Below, piece after piece: positions 46,030-57,262 of a DNA stretch of 64,000 bases. Source of the DNA: Leptoclinus maculatus (Eukaryota > Chordata > Actinopteri > Perciformes > Stichaeidae); contig JAVDOI010000009.1 of NCBI GenBank assembly GCA_032191485.1, positions 21,614,343-21,678,342 on the forward strand. The letters run 5' to 3'. The position numbers and the translations under genes were made by a program. Under the pieces are notes generated by a model. It saw only the letters and a list, made by a program, of their open reading frames with translations, was not told the origin of the DNA and made no database searches. How positions within the stretch are numbered: the stretch's first letter is position 1; each line of letters opens with the position of its first letter.

Positions 46030-46085
46030 TCCTCGAGGCAAATTTGTGATTTGTGATATTGGGCTGTATAAATAAAATGCATGGA
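46030..46085 (+). repeat. non-LTR tail-like repeat fragment
   Basis: GAGGCAAATTTGTGATTTGT then GATATTGGGCTGTATAAATAA. The same motif occurs at 36643-36690. Confidence 0.55.
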
Positions 46086-46995
46086 GTGAAACTCCGAGCC
46101 GACCTGGGTTGTTGATCTGAACTTGATCCCAATTTCAAAGACTTTTTATGTGACTGCACACTTCCTCTTCATCGCTCAGAGGTGACTGTGCACTTCAGCA
46201 GTGAACATGGACTGTGGTGGCAGAAGTGGGAAGACAAAGAAAAGAAATGTCTTCATGTATGTGCATAAAATGACCAAATTCTGCAGAAAGGGGATGTGAC
46301 CGCTGGTTTGTACCTTACACAATGACAATGAGCTTCTGAACTGCATTTGCTCTCTTGGTTTATATATCAGCTTGTAGACACTGAGGACAAACAAACAAGC
46401 TTTCCTTGGTGACCTAAAGAACAATGCATTTTGGTAATAGTTACAAGGAAATTAAGAGGGTCAAGTTAATAGTTAATCAACAACTTGAACTAACGAAGAG
46501 ACACTTGGTAACTCAAGTAAATAATCCTATTATATTATAAATATGTGTTAAGTTTAACTGTATATCCTCTTGAATATTACAACCACACTACAGGCTACAT
46601 TTTCAGTTTTGTGTCTCAAGCTACAAACATATTATTTCTTTATTTCATAAGATTATTTCTTAAACTCTATAATGAGTGAATTGTGGTATCCACAGAACAC
46701 ATTCTCTATTTTTCTTATAATTATACTTATTATAATTATACTACCTCATTAGCAGTGATGGAAAGTGAAAGTACATATTTTTAAGTAGGCTAGTGTATTT
46801 ACATTAAAAACAATTTGGAGGTACTTGTATTTTACTTCCCCCTCATAAATATTCTACCTTTATTTTTTACTACATTTATGTGACAGCTATGAAGATGTTA
46901 AAAAACTAAATATATAAACAGCTTAATACATTAACAGCTAATAAAAACAGTAAACTAGTTCAAATGAGCTTCACCCCAACCACTTAGATTTATAT

Positions 46996-47002
46996 ATATA
47001 CA

Positions 47003-47051
<49 letters not shown>
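46996..47051. repeat. AT microsatellite
   Basis: About 28 AT units with a CAG interruption at the left. Confidence 0.95.
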
Positions 47052-47059
<8 letters not shown>

Positions 47060-47466
47060 TGTATATATATACTTACAACCTACAATGCTGTTACATATAA
47101 ATATACTGGCAATAATAATATAATTATATGGTCCAGTTATGTTTGGGGTAACAGAAATGTTTGGCTGATATTTAGTGATGCTGTTTTTAAACTAACGCAT
47201 TAATAAATAATTTTCACAAATGATTTACGACTTACATTGTGAGATCCACAAAATGCATTTTTAAATATCTAGAGATCAGAATTCTTATTTTAGAAACATA
47301 AAAGCAGTTTTGCTATATTTAGATCTCCTGTCTGGACAACATGGTGTTGATCAGCGGTGGAAGTAAAAGATGCATTACCACATTATGAATATCAAAGAAA
47401 AAGTCCTGCATTCAAAATTGTACCTTTTAAGTACAGAAGTAATTTAATTAAAAAAGGTAAAGATTA

Positions 47467-48580
47467 CAGTGGCGGCTGGTGGAAAATGTTCTTGGTAGGG
47501 CTGTGCCACATCCAATCAATTTCAGCAAACATCCCAGAATGATTTAATGCAAACAAATTAAGGTATCAAACGCGCATTACTACTTTGCAGTTAAATATTT
47601 AACATTTATTCCAACACGAAAAAAAGCAGTAAATAACACTTTCACAAACACGTCAGGACATCTTATTTTAGTCACCCTCACAGGGAGTTCAGTATAATAT
47701 AATATATATAACATATAATAATATTCTGTATAATATAATAATATATATATATATATCATATAATATTCTGTATAATATAATAATATATATATCATATAAT
47801 ATTCTGTATAATATAATAATATATATATCATATAATATTCTGTATAATATAATAATATATATATCATATAATATTCTGTATAATATAATAATATATATGT
47901 CATATTCTGTCCCCGTTGTTTTAAAAAGATAAATAAGTTATTATTATGACGTCATCCAGCTAGTCAAACCTGTCTGGTGTACAGCTAGTAGAGAAGCTTC
48001 ATGTACTGCTTCTCTTTCCTGCTAGTCTGCTGTCTGATTGTGAGGTCAGGCTGATCTGGGATCAGCTCTTTCAGTAGTTTCTCCTCTCAGTTCTCCTCTC
48101 AAACGGGTCTTGGAGGAGTAGTGCTCACACTGGCGCTCTCCTGTAGAGACTTCTCCTGACGAGAACGCGCAGCTTGGGGCAGGAAAAAAACTGCCCCAAG
48201 CTGAATCTATTTGAGGACGCTGATTGGCTGAATTGTATGTCACTCATTTATATCTTTACTCAGCATTGGCTAAACTGCTTTATAGACCCGCCTCTTTGGG
48301 GCAGTTTTTCCAGCGCCCCAGCAGCTGAGACGTGCACACACAGAGAGGAAGAGCAGACAGGCAGAGAGGACAAGCAGGAAAAGCATATATTTACCGCAGA
48401 TATCATATTTTACACATATTACTGGGTGATTCCATGTTTCAAAAACACAAATATTGACAATTTGTATAGTTTATTTTTATTTTAAATTTTATTTTTATTT
48501 ATATTTTTATTTTTATTTTTATTTTTTGTAGCTCTAGGGGGGGCGGCGCCCTAGCGCCCTCTATGGACCAGCCGCCACTG
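47467..48580. mobile_element. nonautonomous hAT element with intact 8-bp duplication
   Basis: Ends are CAGTGGCGGCTGGT and, on minus, CAGTGGCGGCTGGT, identical over 14 bases. Perfect 8-bp duplication AAAGATTA at 47459-47466 and 48581-48588. 1,114 bp, no transposase recognised, contains the 36-bp tandem array. It sits inside an older ACTTAAGTA-family repeat. Confidence 0.9.
47723..47909. repeat. 36-bp AT-rich tandem repeat, about five copies
   Basis: ATTCTGTATAATATAATAAT recurs at 47723, 47765, 47801, 47837 and 47873 (spacing 42, 36, 36, 36). Because 36 is a multiple of three it gives a periodic Tyr/Ile open frame on minus that is not a gene. Confidence 0.92.
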
Positions 48581-49739
48581 AAAGATTATCTTTATACACA
48601 TAATTGAACCTGTCAGTGTTTTATTGTTGGATTATCATTACTGCAGTATCAATGTGAGCGACACTGTTGGTTGAGGTGCAGCTAATTTGAACTACTTCAT
48701 GTACTGATGTGTAGTTTGAACTATGACAATCATGTTGACTTGTCTCGTGTTTTGAATTAATAAACGTAGTCTGTGAATAATTAGTAATTACAGCTGTTAA
48801 ATACATGTAGTGGAGTAAAAAGTACATTTTCCTCTGAATTGTAATAGAAGTATCATAAAATGGAAATACTCAAGTAAAGTTAAAGTATCTGAAAATAGTA
48901 CTTCAGTAGGCCTACTTGGTAAAATGTATTGAATTACTTTCCCTATTGCTAAATAAAAAAAATAACCTGCAGTAAGTAAAAGTACATTTACTCAAGTAGT
49001 ACTTGTACTTTACTTGAGTATTTCCACTTTGTGCTTCTTAATAGTTCTACTTCATTACATGAATGGTCTTTTGTATTTCACTACATGTATATTACAGTTA
49101 GTTATTAGTAATTGTAGCTGTGACATAAATGTAGTAGAGTAAAACATGAAACATTTCTCTCTGAATTGTAGTAGAGCAGAAATGCAAAGTATAGCATAAA
49201 ATACAAATACTCATTGTACTTAAGCACTTTAGTAAATGTATTTAGTTACTTCTACTATAGCAACAGTAATTTAAAAACAATGTATTTTAAAATGTAGCCT
49301 ATTTTGAGACACACAACTAAAATGTTTCCAGTGTTGTAAATTACAGGTTATCATACTACTGAATATAATAAAGCTACTTTTGATTAATAAATGAATAAAA
49401 TATCACACTTAAGATAGTTGTCAACAAATTATAAGTTCTCAGCTTCTCGCTTGAAAATAAGTGGGAACATTTCTAAGTATTTAGTAAGAAACTAGGAGAC
49501 ATAAAACAAAGCGTTGACGTGTAAAAAGTAGTTTTGCTTGAATAAACCTGTATTTGGGGGACATACCTTGTTATAAACTGTAATATGGCGCCCTCTTGTG
49601 GTTGAATAGAGGAATGAGAGGTAGCCTATGAGCTCTGCCGTTTGTGTAACAAGCTACAAGCCCCGCCCAGCTGCCCGCGTCCTATTGGTCCGCACTTTGA
49701 ATAGAAACACGTGATTGGACAGAATGCTCAGTTACAGCT

Positions 49740-49805
49740 CCCCCGGAACTTAATGTACACATGAACATATATTGTATAAGTGTCCTGCCCGCAACCAACA
49801 GAGCA
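49740..49805 (+). other. probable noncoding first exon of the atp5mk-like gene
   Basis: Follows two inverted CCAAT boxes (ATTGG near 49684 and 49713) and ends GAGCA before a consensus donor GTAAGTACC at 49806. The start-site position is a guess. Confidence 0.4.
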
Positions 49806-49911
49806 GTAAGTACCAGTCTTCACCCTCTAAATGTTCATTTAAATTACGTGTGACACCGAGGAGTGAATGTGTGAGGCATGATAAACATTTTCATTCAAAC
49901 TGTCTCCAGTT

Positions 49912-49980
49912 ATGCCGACGTCTCCCGTTAACACGCGGATCCCCCTCACCAGTTTCGGTCATCTCATAACAGAGGTGAAG
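49912..49980 (+). CDS. atp5mk-like candidate exon 1 (start)
   Basis: Acceptor CTGTCTCCAG two bases before ATG; 23 codons; donor GTAAGAAC. No homology recognised. The sequence is Thr/Pro/Arg-containing with no acidic residue before Glu21, compatible with but not proof of a mitochondrial targeting segment. Confidence 0.5.
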
Positions 49981-52900
49981 GTAAGAACAGTGTTTGATTT
50001 ATGCATGCCCAGTGGTGGAATTAAATTAATTAAGGACTAGTGGATTGATGGAGTGAAAATGCATCGATTCATTTATCAATCAAGGTATTATTTGCATTAA
50101 ACGAAGACCTATTATCATATCACTTTCTCTCTCTTTTTACTTTTACTTTTCCCTGATAATTTTACTCATGAGGTGGAGCATCTTTCACGGCCTGAAACAA
50201 TAATTAGTTTATTGCGTTTGGCTTGATCATATAAAAAAAAACAAGATAAGATAGAGGAGTTTTATGATCTCCCAAATTCACTTTACAGCTTTACAAGAAA
50301 CTGTCTAAAGGTAGGAAACATGTAGAGTGTACAACATTTGTAAAATAGCAAATAGCTGTGCAAAGAATAGGGATATAAATAACGAATATTTAAAAAGACA
50401 AGGGCGGAAAATACACAGTGGGTGTTTTTCTCTTCAGCGGCCACAAGGGGCAACAATGAGCCCAGTACGCCTTCTAAAACAAACTTACACAAGCTACACA
50501 AAGGTGAGATTCATGCTGATATATATATTTATTAAACTGTTCTTTACAAGCCCCAAACCAGGAGTTTTAAGTAGTGGTGGAAGAAATACTCAGATATTGT
50601 ACTTAAGTAAAAGTACTACGGTGCAACTGAATCAGAATCAGAAATACTGAATGGATCCGCGGGGGGAAATTGGTCAGTGACAGTTGCTCTTATATATAGG
50701 CCTAAGCATGAATAAATATGAGAAAAATAGAAATAAAGGACTCTGTAAAATGTAAATTATCAACATAATGCTACAATATACCCAATATATGAACCAGTAA
50801 GATGAAGAAGAAAGCTGCACATGCACTCTTGCTTTTACTAAACCTTACTCTGTCACAAGTCCAAGTCATGCAATCCAATTTGTACTTAAGTAAAGGTATG
50901 TGTTAGCAAATATACTATGTAAAAGTACTATGCACAATGTCCCATTTCAGAATAATGTATATTATATTATTGGATTAGTTATGGATGCATTAATGTGTAA
51001 GCACCACCGAGGTTGCAGCTGGTAGTTGGGGGGCTTATTTTTAACTACCTTTTTGAGTAAAGGCATGTAGTTATTTCCACCACTGTTTTTAGAGCCTTTC
51101 CACTGAAAACAGCTGCTTTCTGCAGCTGAAAATAATGTCATGGGATCTGTGGGTTTTTCATTTTCGTATTGTTTTCATAAACAATCCTAAAAACAGACTT
51201 GAAGTTTTCATGGTAATACTTAAACAAAACATATTTAGCATTATTTCAAATAGCTATTACGGTATCTCATCTTTTCTTTTCTCCTTTTGATTGTTTAATC
51301 TATTAGACATTGTAATATAAAATCATCCACACAGAACCCTCGTCCTGTGTTTAAGAGTTGTAACAGAGGTGTCAGATATGCTCATTATGACGTTTTATCA
51401 TCGATAAAATCTTAAAGGAATCGGGTAAACAACAAGTGCACAGCTACTGATTTCTGAATGATTGAAACAGCTGTCCTCTACCCAATCATGCACAACGTGG
51501 TTTCACTTCATTAAATCTGTATCAGGCTTGAGGGGGAAGAAAGGGTTTCCTCTCTACTCTGCTAATACCGGCTGCAGAATAAATCAGCGCTGCCGAGCAG
51601 AGCGGCCTCGTCAGCACTCTGCTGTCGCCGCTGGCACACTCCGTGCAAGTGTAATGTTCATAGTGGAAGTTATTCATCTATTCACATGAATGCTTGTATT
51701 CTGCATTCTCCCCCCTCATGTACTGTAAACCAGAGGAACACTTCACTTCATGGAATTCAGTCTTCTTGAATTTAAAAAAAGACAATGTAAGAAGATGACG
51801 ACGACATTTTTAAAGTGATAATTCATTTTTACTGTCGTGTATAGCACAAATATAAAATAATACACCTTTTCACTTCAATTGCTGAGAGTTGGATGAAAAG
51901 ATTGATGCCACTCTTGTGTCTACATGAGTATGAAAGTGTCAGTAGACAGTTTGCTTAGCTTAGCATAAAGACTGTAAGCAGCCTGGAGGAAACAGCTAAA
52001 AGAGCTTCGCACACAACCTCCTCTAAAACTACAACTTTGTTTTACAGGAGCTTATGTGCTGAGCTTTATTGACACGTGTTCTATGTATCCAACAAACGAG
52101 ATGTAACATGTTAATAGTGAGCTCTAGAGGTGCTGCTAGGCGGATGTTGTTACCTTTGGACAGAGCCAGGCTAGCTGTTTCCCCCTGTTTCCACTCTTTA
52201 TGCTAAGCTAACTGTCTCCTGACTGTAGCTTTGTATTTACTGTTCAGACATTAAGGGTGGTATCAATCCTCTCCTTTAACTCTCAGCACGAAAGCAATTA
52301 AGTGTATACCCCAAATTTAAATCCTTTAAATATAAAGATACAACCAGGAGAAGGTTAGCTTAGCTTAGAATAAAGACTAGAAGCTGCACAGGGCTGCTAA
52401 TAGTCAAATTCATTGCCTAATGTGAAACCACAGCTTGTAATTGTAACACTTTGTTTTTTAATAGATTAAAGAAATGAGCTTTAGAGGTGCTCACAGGCAG
52501 ATTTATTTTTTGTTGAACAGAGCCAAGCTAGCTGTTCCCTCCTGTTTTCAGTATTTATGCTAAGCTAACCTAAAGGACTCCTCTTGGTATAGCTTTATAT
52601 TTACTGCGAGTCTGCTTATCTAACTCTCTGCAAGAAAGTGAATACATTTCTCAAAATGTCAAACTATTTCTTTCTCAGCCACATGTTGTGCAAAGCTAGT
52701 TTGAAAACATCATCAACTTTAAACACATTAATCATTTTTAGTGACATTATTTAGATAAATGTGTTTTCGACATCATTAAAAAGTTAATTTTCCTGCCAGT
52801 AGTTATGAGCAAGAGGCTTTCATGTATTTCTGTTGCAGCTATTTGAGAACTGAGATATTTTGTTAATAAATCTCAGCATATGCATTAGGAGAAGAAAAAA

Positions 52901-54166
52901 AAACCTTCAAACTCTTCAGCCAAAGGGAATTGCAGCTTTACGCTTTTATCACAGTTAAACTCTCATGAAAAAAAAGAGTAGAGTCTGTGGAGAATGAGCT
53001 CTGTGCTGCCAGCAAGTCCAGCTGATTAGCTGAGCTCTGGCTGATGAATAATTCAGTTTCATTTAATTCAAAGTGTTGAATGTGATTTGCATCCCCATAA
53101 ACCAGTTTGTCATCTCAGCCCTGCCTCGTCATGCCACTTAACAAACCACCTGTTTCAACATGCAAAAAGTATTTTGTGTTTGCAACTGTCTCTGTTCACT
53201 TGTAAAGAAATTGCAACATTTCTTGTCTCATAGTTTTCAGATTGTGTTTAGTGGCTGCGTGCAGCATTTGTACCTGCACGCAGGCCCTCATCTAGTTTAT
53301 GATGAGACTCGCTAAGTTAATGTTGTTATTGTGGTTACGTGTTCCCGTCTTTTTTGTTTCACATTCATTTTGACCATGCAGGCTTCATTCTATCACATTC
53401 TATTCTGTGACTTTTCTTTTCATTAATGTACAATCATTCCCTCATTTTATGCACCCATTTACGCAGACATTTACACGCACATTTACACACATATTTACGC
53501 ACACATTTACACACTGATGACAGAGAAGTCAGTGGGAGCAACTTGGGGTTCAGTGTCTTGATCATCAAACCGTCGACCCTGCGTTTAACAGACGACACGC
53601 CTCAAACTAGTGAGCCACAGCCGCTCCCGGCTCATTGATGTCTGGTTTTATCGTTAACTGTTTGTTGCTTTCATTTTCATATGTGGTTTATTCTATTTGC
53701 TATTTGATATGGCTTTGAATGCACTTTGGCTTTACTTGCAATGAAATGCTGTTTATAAACTAGATGACTTTGTCTTTGATCTCCTCAAACGTACATTTTG
53801 ATATCGTGATATCAAGCAGTGTGGTTGCAGTGCTTCCTCTTACTGTGTTTCAGAGGCAGCTGTTTGGCATCGAGGCCCCGGCTTCTGGGGAACTGACTGG
53901 TTTGAGGAAATACTTTAATAGCTACACTCTGCAGGGTCGCAGAAATGTACATAACACACACACACACACATATTTACACGCACAGGCTGCATTCAATGTG
54001 AACGTTAATTTAAGTTTTTACATATCAAGTCATTCAGAAATATGTCCTCTCCGCTCTCTTACAGTGTGTCTTGGCTACTTATGGGCTCTTTGCTGTAACA
54101 GCTGCTGCCTACTGGATGCACAGACAAAACAAAAAAGAAGACCAGGCGTCCGGCTCCACGGTCTGA
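49912..54166 (+). CDS. DAPIT/ATP5MK-like ATP synthase membrane subunit, N-terminally extended
   Basis: The two 3' exons (53854-53946, 54065-54166) encode GELTGLRKYFNSYTLQGRRN followed by CVLATYGLFAVTAAAYWMHR. This matches human DAPIT/USMG5 (FTGIKKYFNSYTLTGRMN / CVLATYG), including the conserved splice point between Asn and Cys. DAPIT is a single-pass subunit of mitochondrial F1Fo-ATP synthase that stabilises dimers. The middle exon has no ATG, so the start is assigned to an upstream exon (49912-49980, MPTSPVNTRIPLTSFGHLIT EVK), which ends in phase 0. The product would be 87 residues against 58 in human. AATAAA lies at 54209. The 3' exons are secure; the N-terminus is inferred. Confidence 0.8.
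50437..50502 (+). CDS. possible cassette exon of the atp5mk-like gene
   Basis: 66 bases between acceptor TTTTTCTCTTCAG and donor GTGAGA, open in phase 0 (RPQGATMSPVRLLKQTYTSY TK) with its own ATG. Could be an optional exon, an alternative start exon or chance; 22 open codons is weak evidence. Confidence 0.25.
50568..51087. repeat. ACTTAAGTA-family repeat with inverted ends
   Basis: Starts AGTGGTGGAAGAAATACTCA and ends TAGTTATTTCCACCACT. Internal words ACTTAAGTAAAAGTACTA are shared with 46755-46870, 47350-49250 and 59053-59290. Lies between the first two atp5mk-like exon candidates and the DAPIT-core exon. Confidence 0.65.
51952..52310 (+). repeat. GCTAGCTGTTTCCCC family, copy 1
   Basis: GCTTAGCATAAAGACTGTAA, CCAGGCTAGCTGTTTCCCCC, TTATGCTAAGCTAACTGTCT and GTGGTATCAATCCTCTCCTT in order. 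Confidence 0.75.
52352..52680 (+). repeat. GCTAGCTGTTTCCCC family, copy 2
   Basis: Tandem second copy: TTAGCTTAGAATAAAGACTA, GCCAAGCTAGCTGTTCCCTC, TTATGCTAAGCTAACC, then TGTCAAACTATTTCTTTC. Confidence 0.75.
53500..53632 (+). repeat. fish interspersed repeat fragment
   Basis: Contains TGGGGTTCAGTGTCTTGATC, AACCGTCGACC and GAGCCACAGCCGC, words of a frequent tRNA-like fish repeat. Located in the atp5mk-like intron. Confidence 0.5.
53854..53946 (+). CDS. atp5mk-like exon with DAPIT core
   Basis: 31 codons: RQLFGIEAPASGELT then GLRKYFNSYTLQGRRN. Acceptor GTGTTTCAG; donor GTACAT is weak after the first two bases but sits at the conserved position. Confidence 0.88.
54065..54166 (+). CDS. atp5mk-like terminal exon (membrane segment)
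   Basis: 33 codons and TGA: CVLATYGLFAVTAAAYWMHR then QNKKEDQASGSTV. The hydrophobic helix followed by a basic, polar tail is the DAPIT pattern. Confidence 0.9.
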   Translation, partial: CVLATYGLFAVTAAAYWMHRQNKKEDQASGSTV

Positions 54167-54208
54167 AACATCGGCCTCTTACAGTGACGTTTGTACTCAC
54201 GAATGATT

Positions 54209-54214
54209 AATAAA
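54209..54214 (+). other. candidate polyadenylation signal, atp5mk-like gene
   Basis: AATAAA 43 bases after the stop codon; a second AATAAA lies near 54279. Confidence 0.55.
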
Positions 54215-54706
54215 GATGTGAAGAAACAGAAGGAAACCATGTGACGTTTCCTTTGTGTAACTTGAAATCTACTTTGTTAATAAATGCTTTGTAAATATTA
54301 GAAGCTGACTGATCATTGCTCTGTGATAAGAGAAGTCACACTAGTTACCATGGCATCAGAGTGTGTGTGCGTACTAATGTGTGTGCAGTTAGATTGTTTC
54401 CCCACAAGGTGTCCATCTGCCTCTGATACAAACTGCAACCAAACCAAAATTATATATTTCATCTATTTTTATATACTGTTTTATTACCCATATTAGAATT
54501 ATGTCAATCACAAAAATCATACAACATTTTGTAAGAATGAACAAAGGGCATATCTAAGATTACATTTTATTTATGCAGGTTTTGTGGGACAATGCTCCCC
54601 CTCCGGGTTGAGAGCATCTGCAAGCATTCAAAATGAATATTTTCTGAATGCAACCAAGATCATGTCTGAGCTTGTAGAGAAGTTCTTATCTTTTTGTGTT
54701 ACATGT

Positions 54707-54711
<5 letters not shown>

Positions 54712-54776
<65 letters not shown>

Positions 54777-54800
54777 TGAGAGAGTGTGTGTGTGTGGCCA
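54712..54800. repeat. TG microsatellite
   Basis: About 60 bases of pure TG then an AG-interrupted continuation. Confidence 0.95.
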
Positions 54801-55066
54801 TTATATTCTTCTTTCTTTAGAGCAAAAAAAGCGTTTTTGCATTTAAAAGTAATCTGCATTAAAAATCCAGTAATGTTGCACATTGAATGTATTTTTGCAT
54901 TTAGTCGTTTAAACCATGAAGGAGCTCAACATATATGAATAATCTTCATAGCATATAAATGACGTGTAAATGTATGTTTGTTTAGTTTTAAGTATGCAGC
55001 GTTTCACCACTTTATTAAGAAAAGAAGAAGCAGAGAGCATTTATATAATAATGAGACTCACTAGAT

Positions 55067-55099
55067 ATTTATGATAATCAATGTTTGATTATCATAAAT
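55067..55099. repeat. perfect 15-bp inverted repeat, 3-base loop
   Basis: Arms ATTTATGATAATCAA and TTGATTATCATAAAT with loop TGT. Confidence 0.95.
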
Positions 55100-55589
55100 G
55101 ATGAACACGCATAATTTACGGTTTCACATTCATTTTGACGGGAAGGATTAGTTTGCATAGTTCAAAATCCGGATCCAAAAAGATTATTTGCATTATTAGT
55201 TAAACCCCTTCAATGTATTTTGCATTCAGACATAGGCTACCTGTAATTCTGCATTTTTAGGTAATGTAAGCGGTCTACACGCGACATTTACACACACACA
55301 CACACGCACGCGCACACACAAAGAGAGACACGCACACGCATATGCACGCTAAAAACGCACGCGAGCTGCTGGCAATCACGTGATTTAAAAGAATCCGAGT
55401 GTCTAAACTGAAAGCAAAAGTAACAGCTGGCCGGACCACCTCAACAAGCGTGTGTTTTGTGTGTGTGCGCGCGCGCGCGTGCGTCTGTCAATGAATCCGT
55501 CATTAGAGAACTCGAGACAACATGAATGGTGTTGTCGAGCCAACATATCTGACCGTTTGATAGTGCGGCCCCGCCTCCCGCCTCCCGGT

Positions 55590-55728
55590 ACGATACGAAC
55601 CTGAACTGAAAGTAGGAATTTTTTCTTGTCATGTAGAGCTGCGACCTCCGTCAGGGAACAAGCTGACTGGACTCTTGAGCTCTCTGCTGCTCGGACTCGC
55701 CAAGACTCTTCTTGTCAAGTTGTTGCAA
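55590..55728 (+). other. probable noncoding first exon of socs1
   Basis: Lies just after a GC-box block (CCCCGCCTCCCGCCTCCCGG near 55570) and ISRE-like GAAA words. Ends CAA before a consensus donor GTAAGTGA at 55729. Mammalian SOCS1 also has a noncoding first exon. The 5' end is approximate. Confidence 0.5.
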
Positions 55729-57228
55729 GTAAGTGAACTCTGTGTATCATTAATGCATATTTAACTACGAGTTGGTTGGTTACGAACGTTTTGTGTGGCA
55801 GCAATGACACATGTCACTACTTCATTCATCTGAACTCAAAAAGGTACAAAACTATCATGCAGAAACACAAATTATTCTGTTTTGGGCGCTCTTACTGTTT
55901 AGAACTTTAATTGGGGTTGTATCGGGAATGTTATAAAGCAATTACAAAATATATATATTTCCATTAGGTGTGGACATCCTCTCCCAGTCTTATCAACTCC
56001 TATTTTTAGATTAAACAACACTGATACCCGTGTAACTACCATCTCACCTCATCCCCCAAGGTTCCAAATAACAGAAAATATTACTAATAGTAGATACAAT
56101 TAGTTTTTTAGCACTTCTGCTGTGACGTTTGCCTACTTTTTGTTCTGAATATTGATGCAAGAGGCATCAATATTTGGACACATTATCACACGTTGTGAAT
56201 TTTTTTTGTGATGTTTCGAAACTGCATTTGATCTCTTGTGAAACACTTACTATGAAGTTAATACATTCAGCTTTAATTTTCTGGGTTTTAACATCCACTT
56301 AGGGTCGACGGGTCAAAGCCGTGTCCATGTACTGTTGTACTGCTTCAAAAACTGAGGCTATACACCGGTCATCCAACGTGTAAACCGTCAAACTGAAAGT
56401 TAAACTTCATAGTCTCTGTTTTATTACAAAGTGGAGCACAGACACTGCACTTTGTAAAAAAAACAGAGCTGAGAAAAACAGGATCCTGGAGTTACACGAT
56501 TTACTGTAAACTGATAAGTCTGCATAGTTTGATGCAGACTTCCTCCTCACAGATAGACGATCAACCAAGTTAATAGGATTTGAGCTGAGATTGAAATGTT
56601 TGCTGAAGCAGCAAGATTACAACTCAGTGAGATATTTACATGCATTTTTCATTGTTTGAGCAAAGAGGTAAAGCAAAAGCAGACGTTAAGTATCATAAGA
56701 AACAAAATGAGATAAGATAAGATAAGATAATGCTTTATTATTCCCACAGCGGGGAAATGTACAGGATTACAGCAGCGTATAGTATAGTGCAAACAAGAGA
56801 CAGTAAAAAAACAAAAGTTGCTTTAAAACATATAAGCAAAAACAAGAAAGACAAACAGAAACCGAAAAACAAGGTACAGCAAACTATACTTATATATCCT
56901 TATATACTTAAGTTTAAGTATTATTAAGACCTACTTGTTTTAATTCGAGGCACTTTGTTACTTTGCACTGGAAATAAGCTTTATAAATAAACTTTAGTTA
57001 CTTTTAGTGAAAACTAAAGAGTATTACATACTTGCATACTAACGTGTTGGAATACTTTTACACAAATGAGCTTGTAGAGCAAGATCGTTTATTTTCTTTC
57101 ACTGTCACGCTTGACTCCAAAAGTGAAAGTGTTTCGGCTGTCATGAACTATGTTACAGCCGCCCTTCTCAGTGATTGATGATACAAAAACATGTGGTTTA
57201 TTGTCAGTCACATGACCTAATTAACACA

Positions 57229-57262
<34 letters not shown>

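Larger units (their letters stand above)
54215..55580. other. intergenic DNA before socs1
   Basis: Holds an approximately 90-base TG microsatellite (54712-54800), a perfect 15-bp hairpin (55067-55099) and CA/CG-rich runs at 55288-55340 and 55455-55485. No gene seen. Confidence 0.6.

Noticed and set aside
47580..47903. Minus-strand open frame of periodic Tyr/Ile repeats
   Set aside because: Produced by a 36-bp AT-rich tandem array inside a hAT element; the period is a multiple of three, so any open frame repeats.
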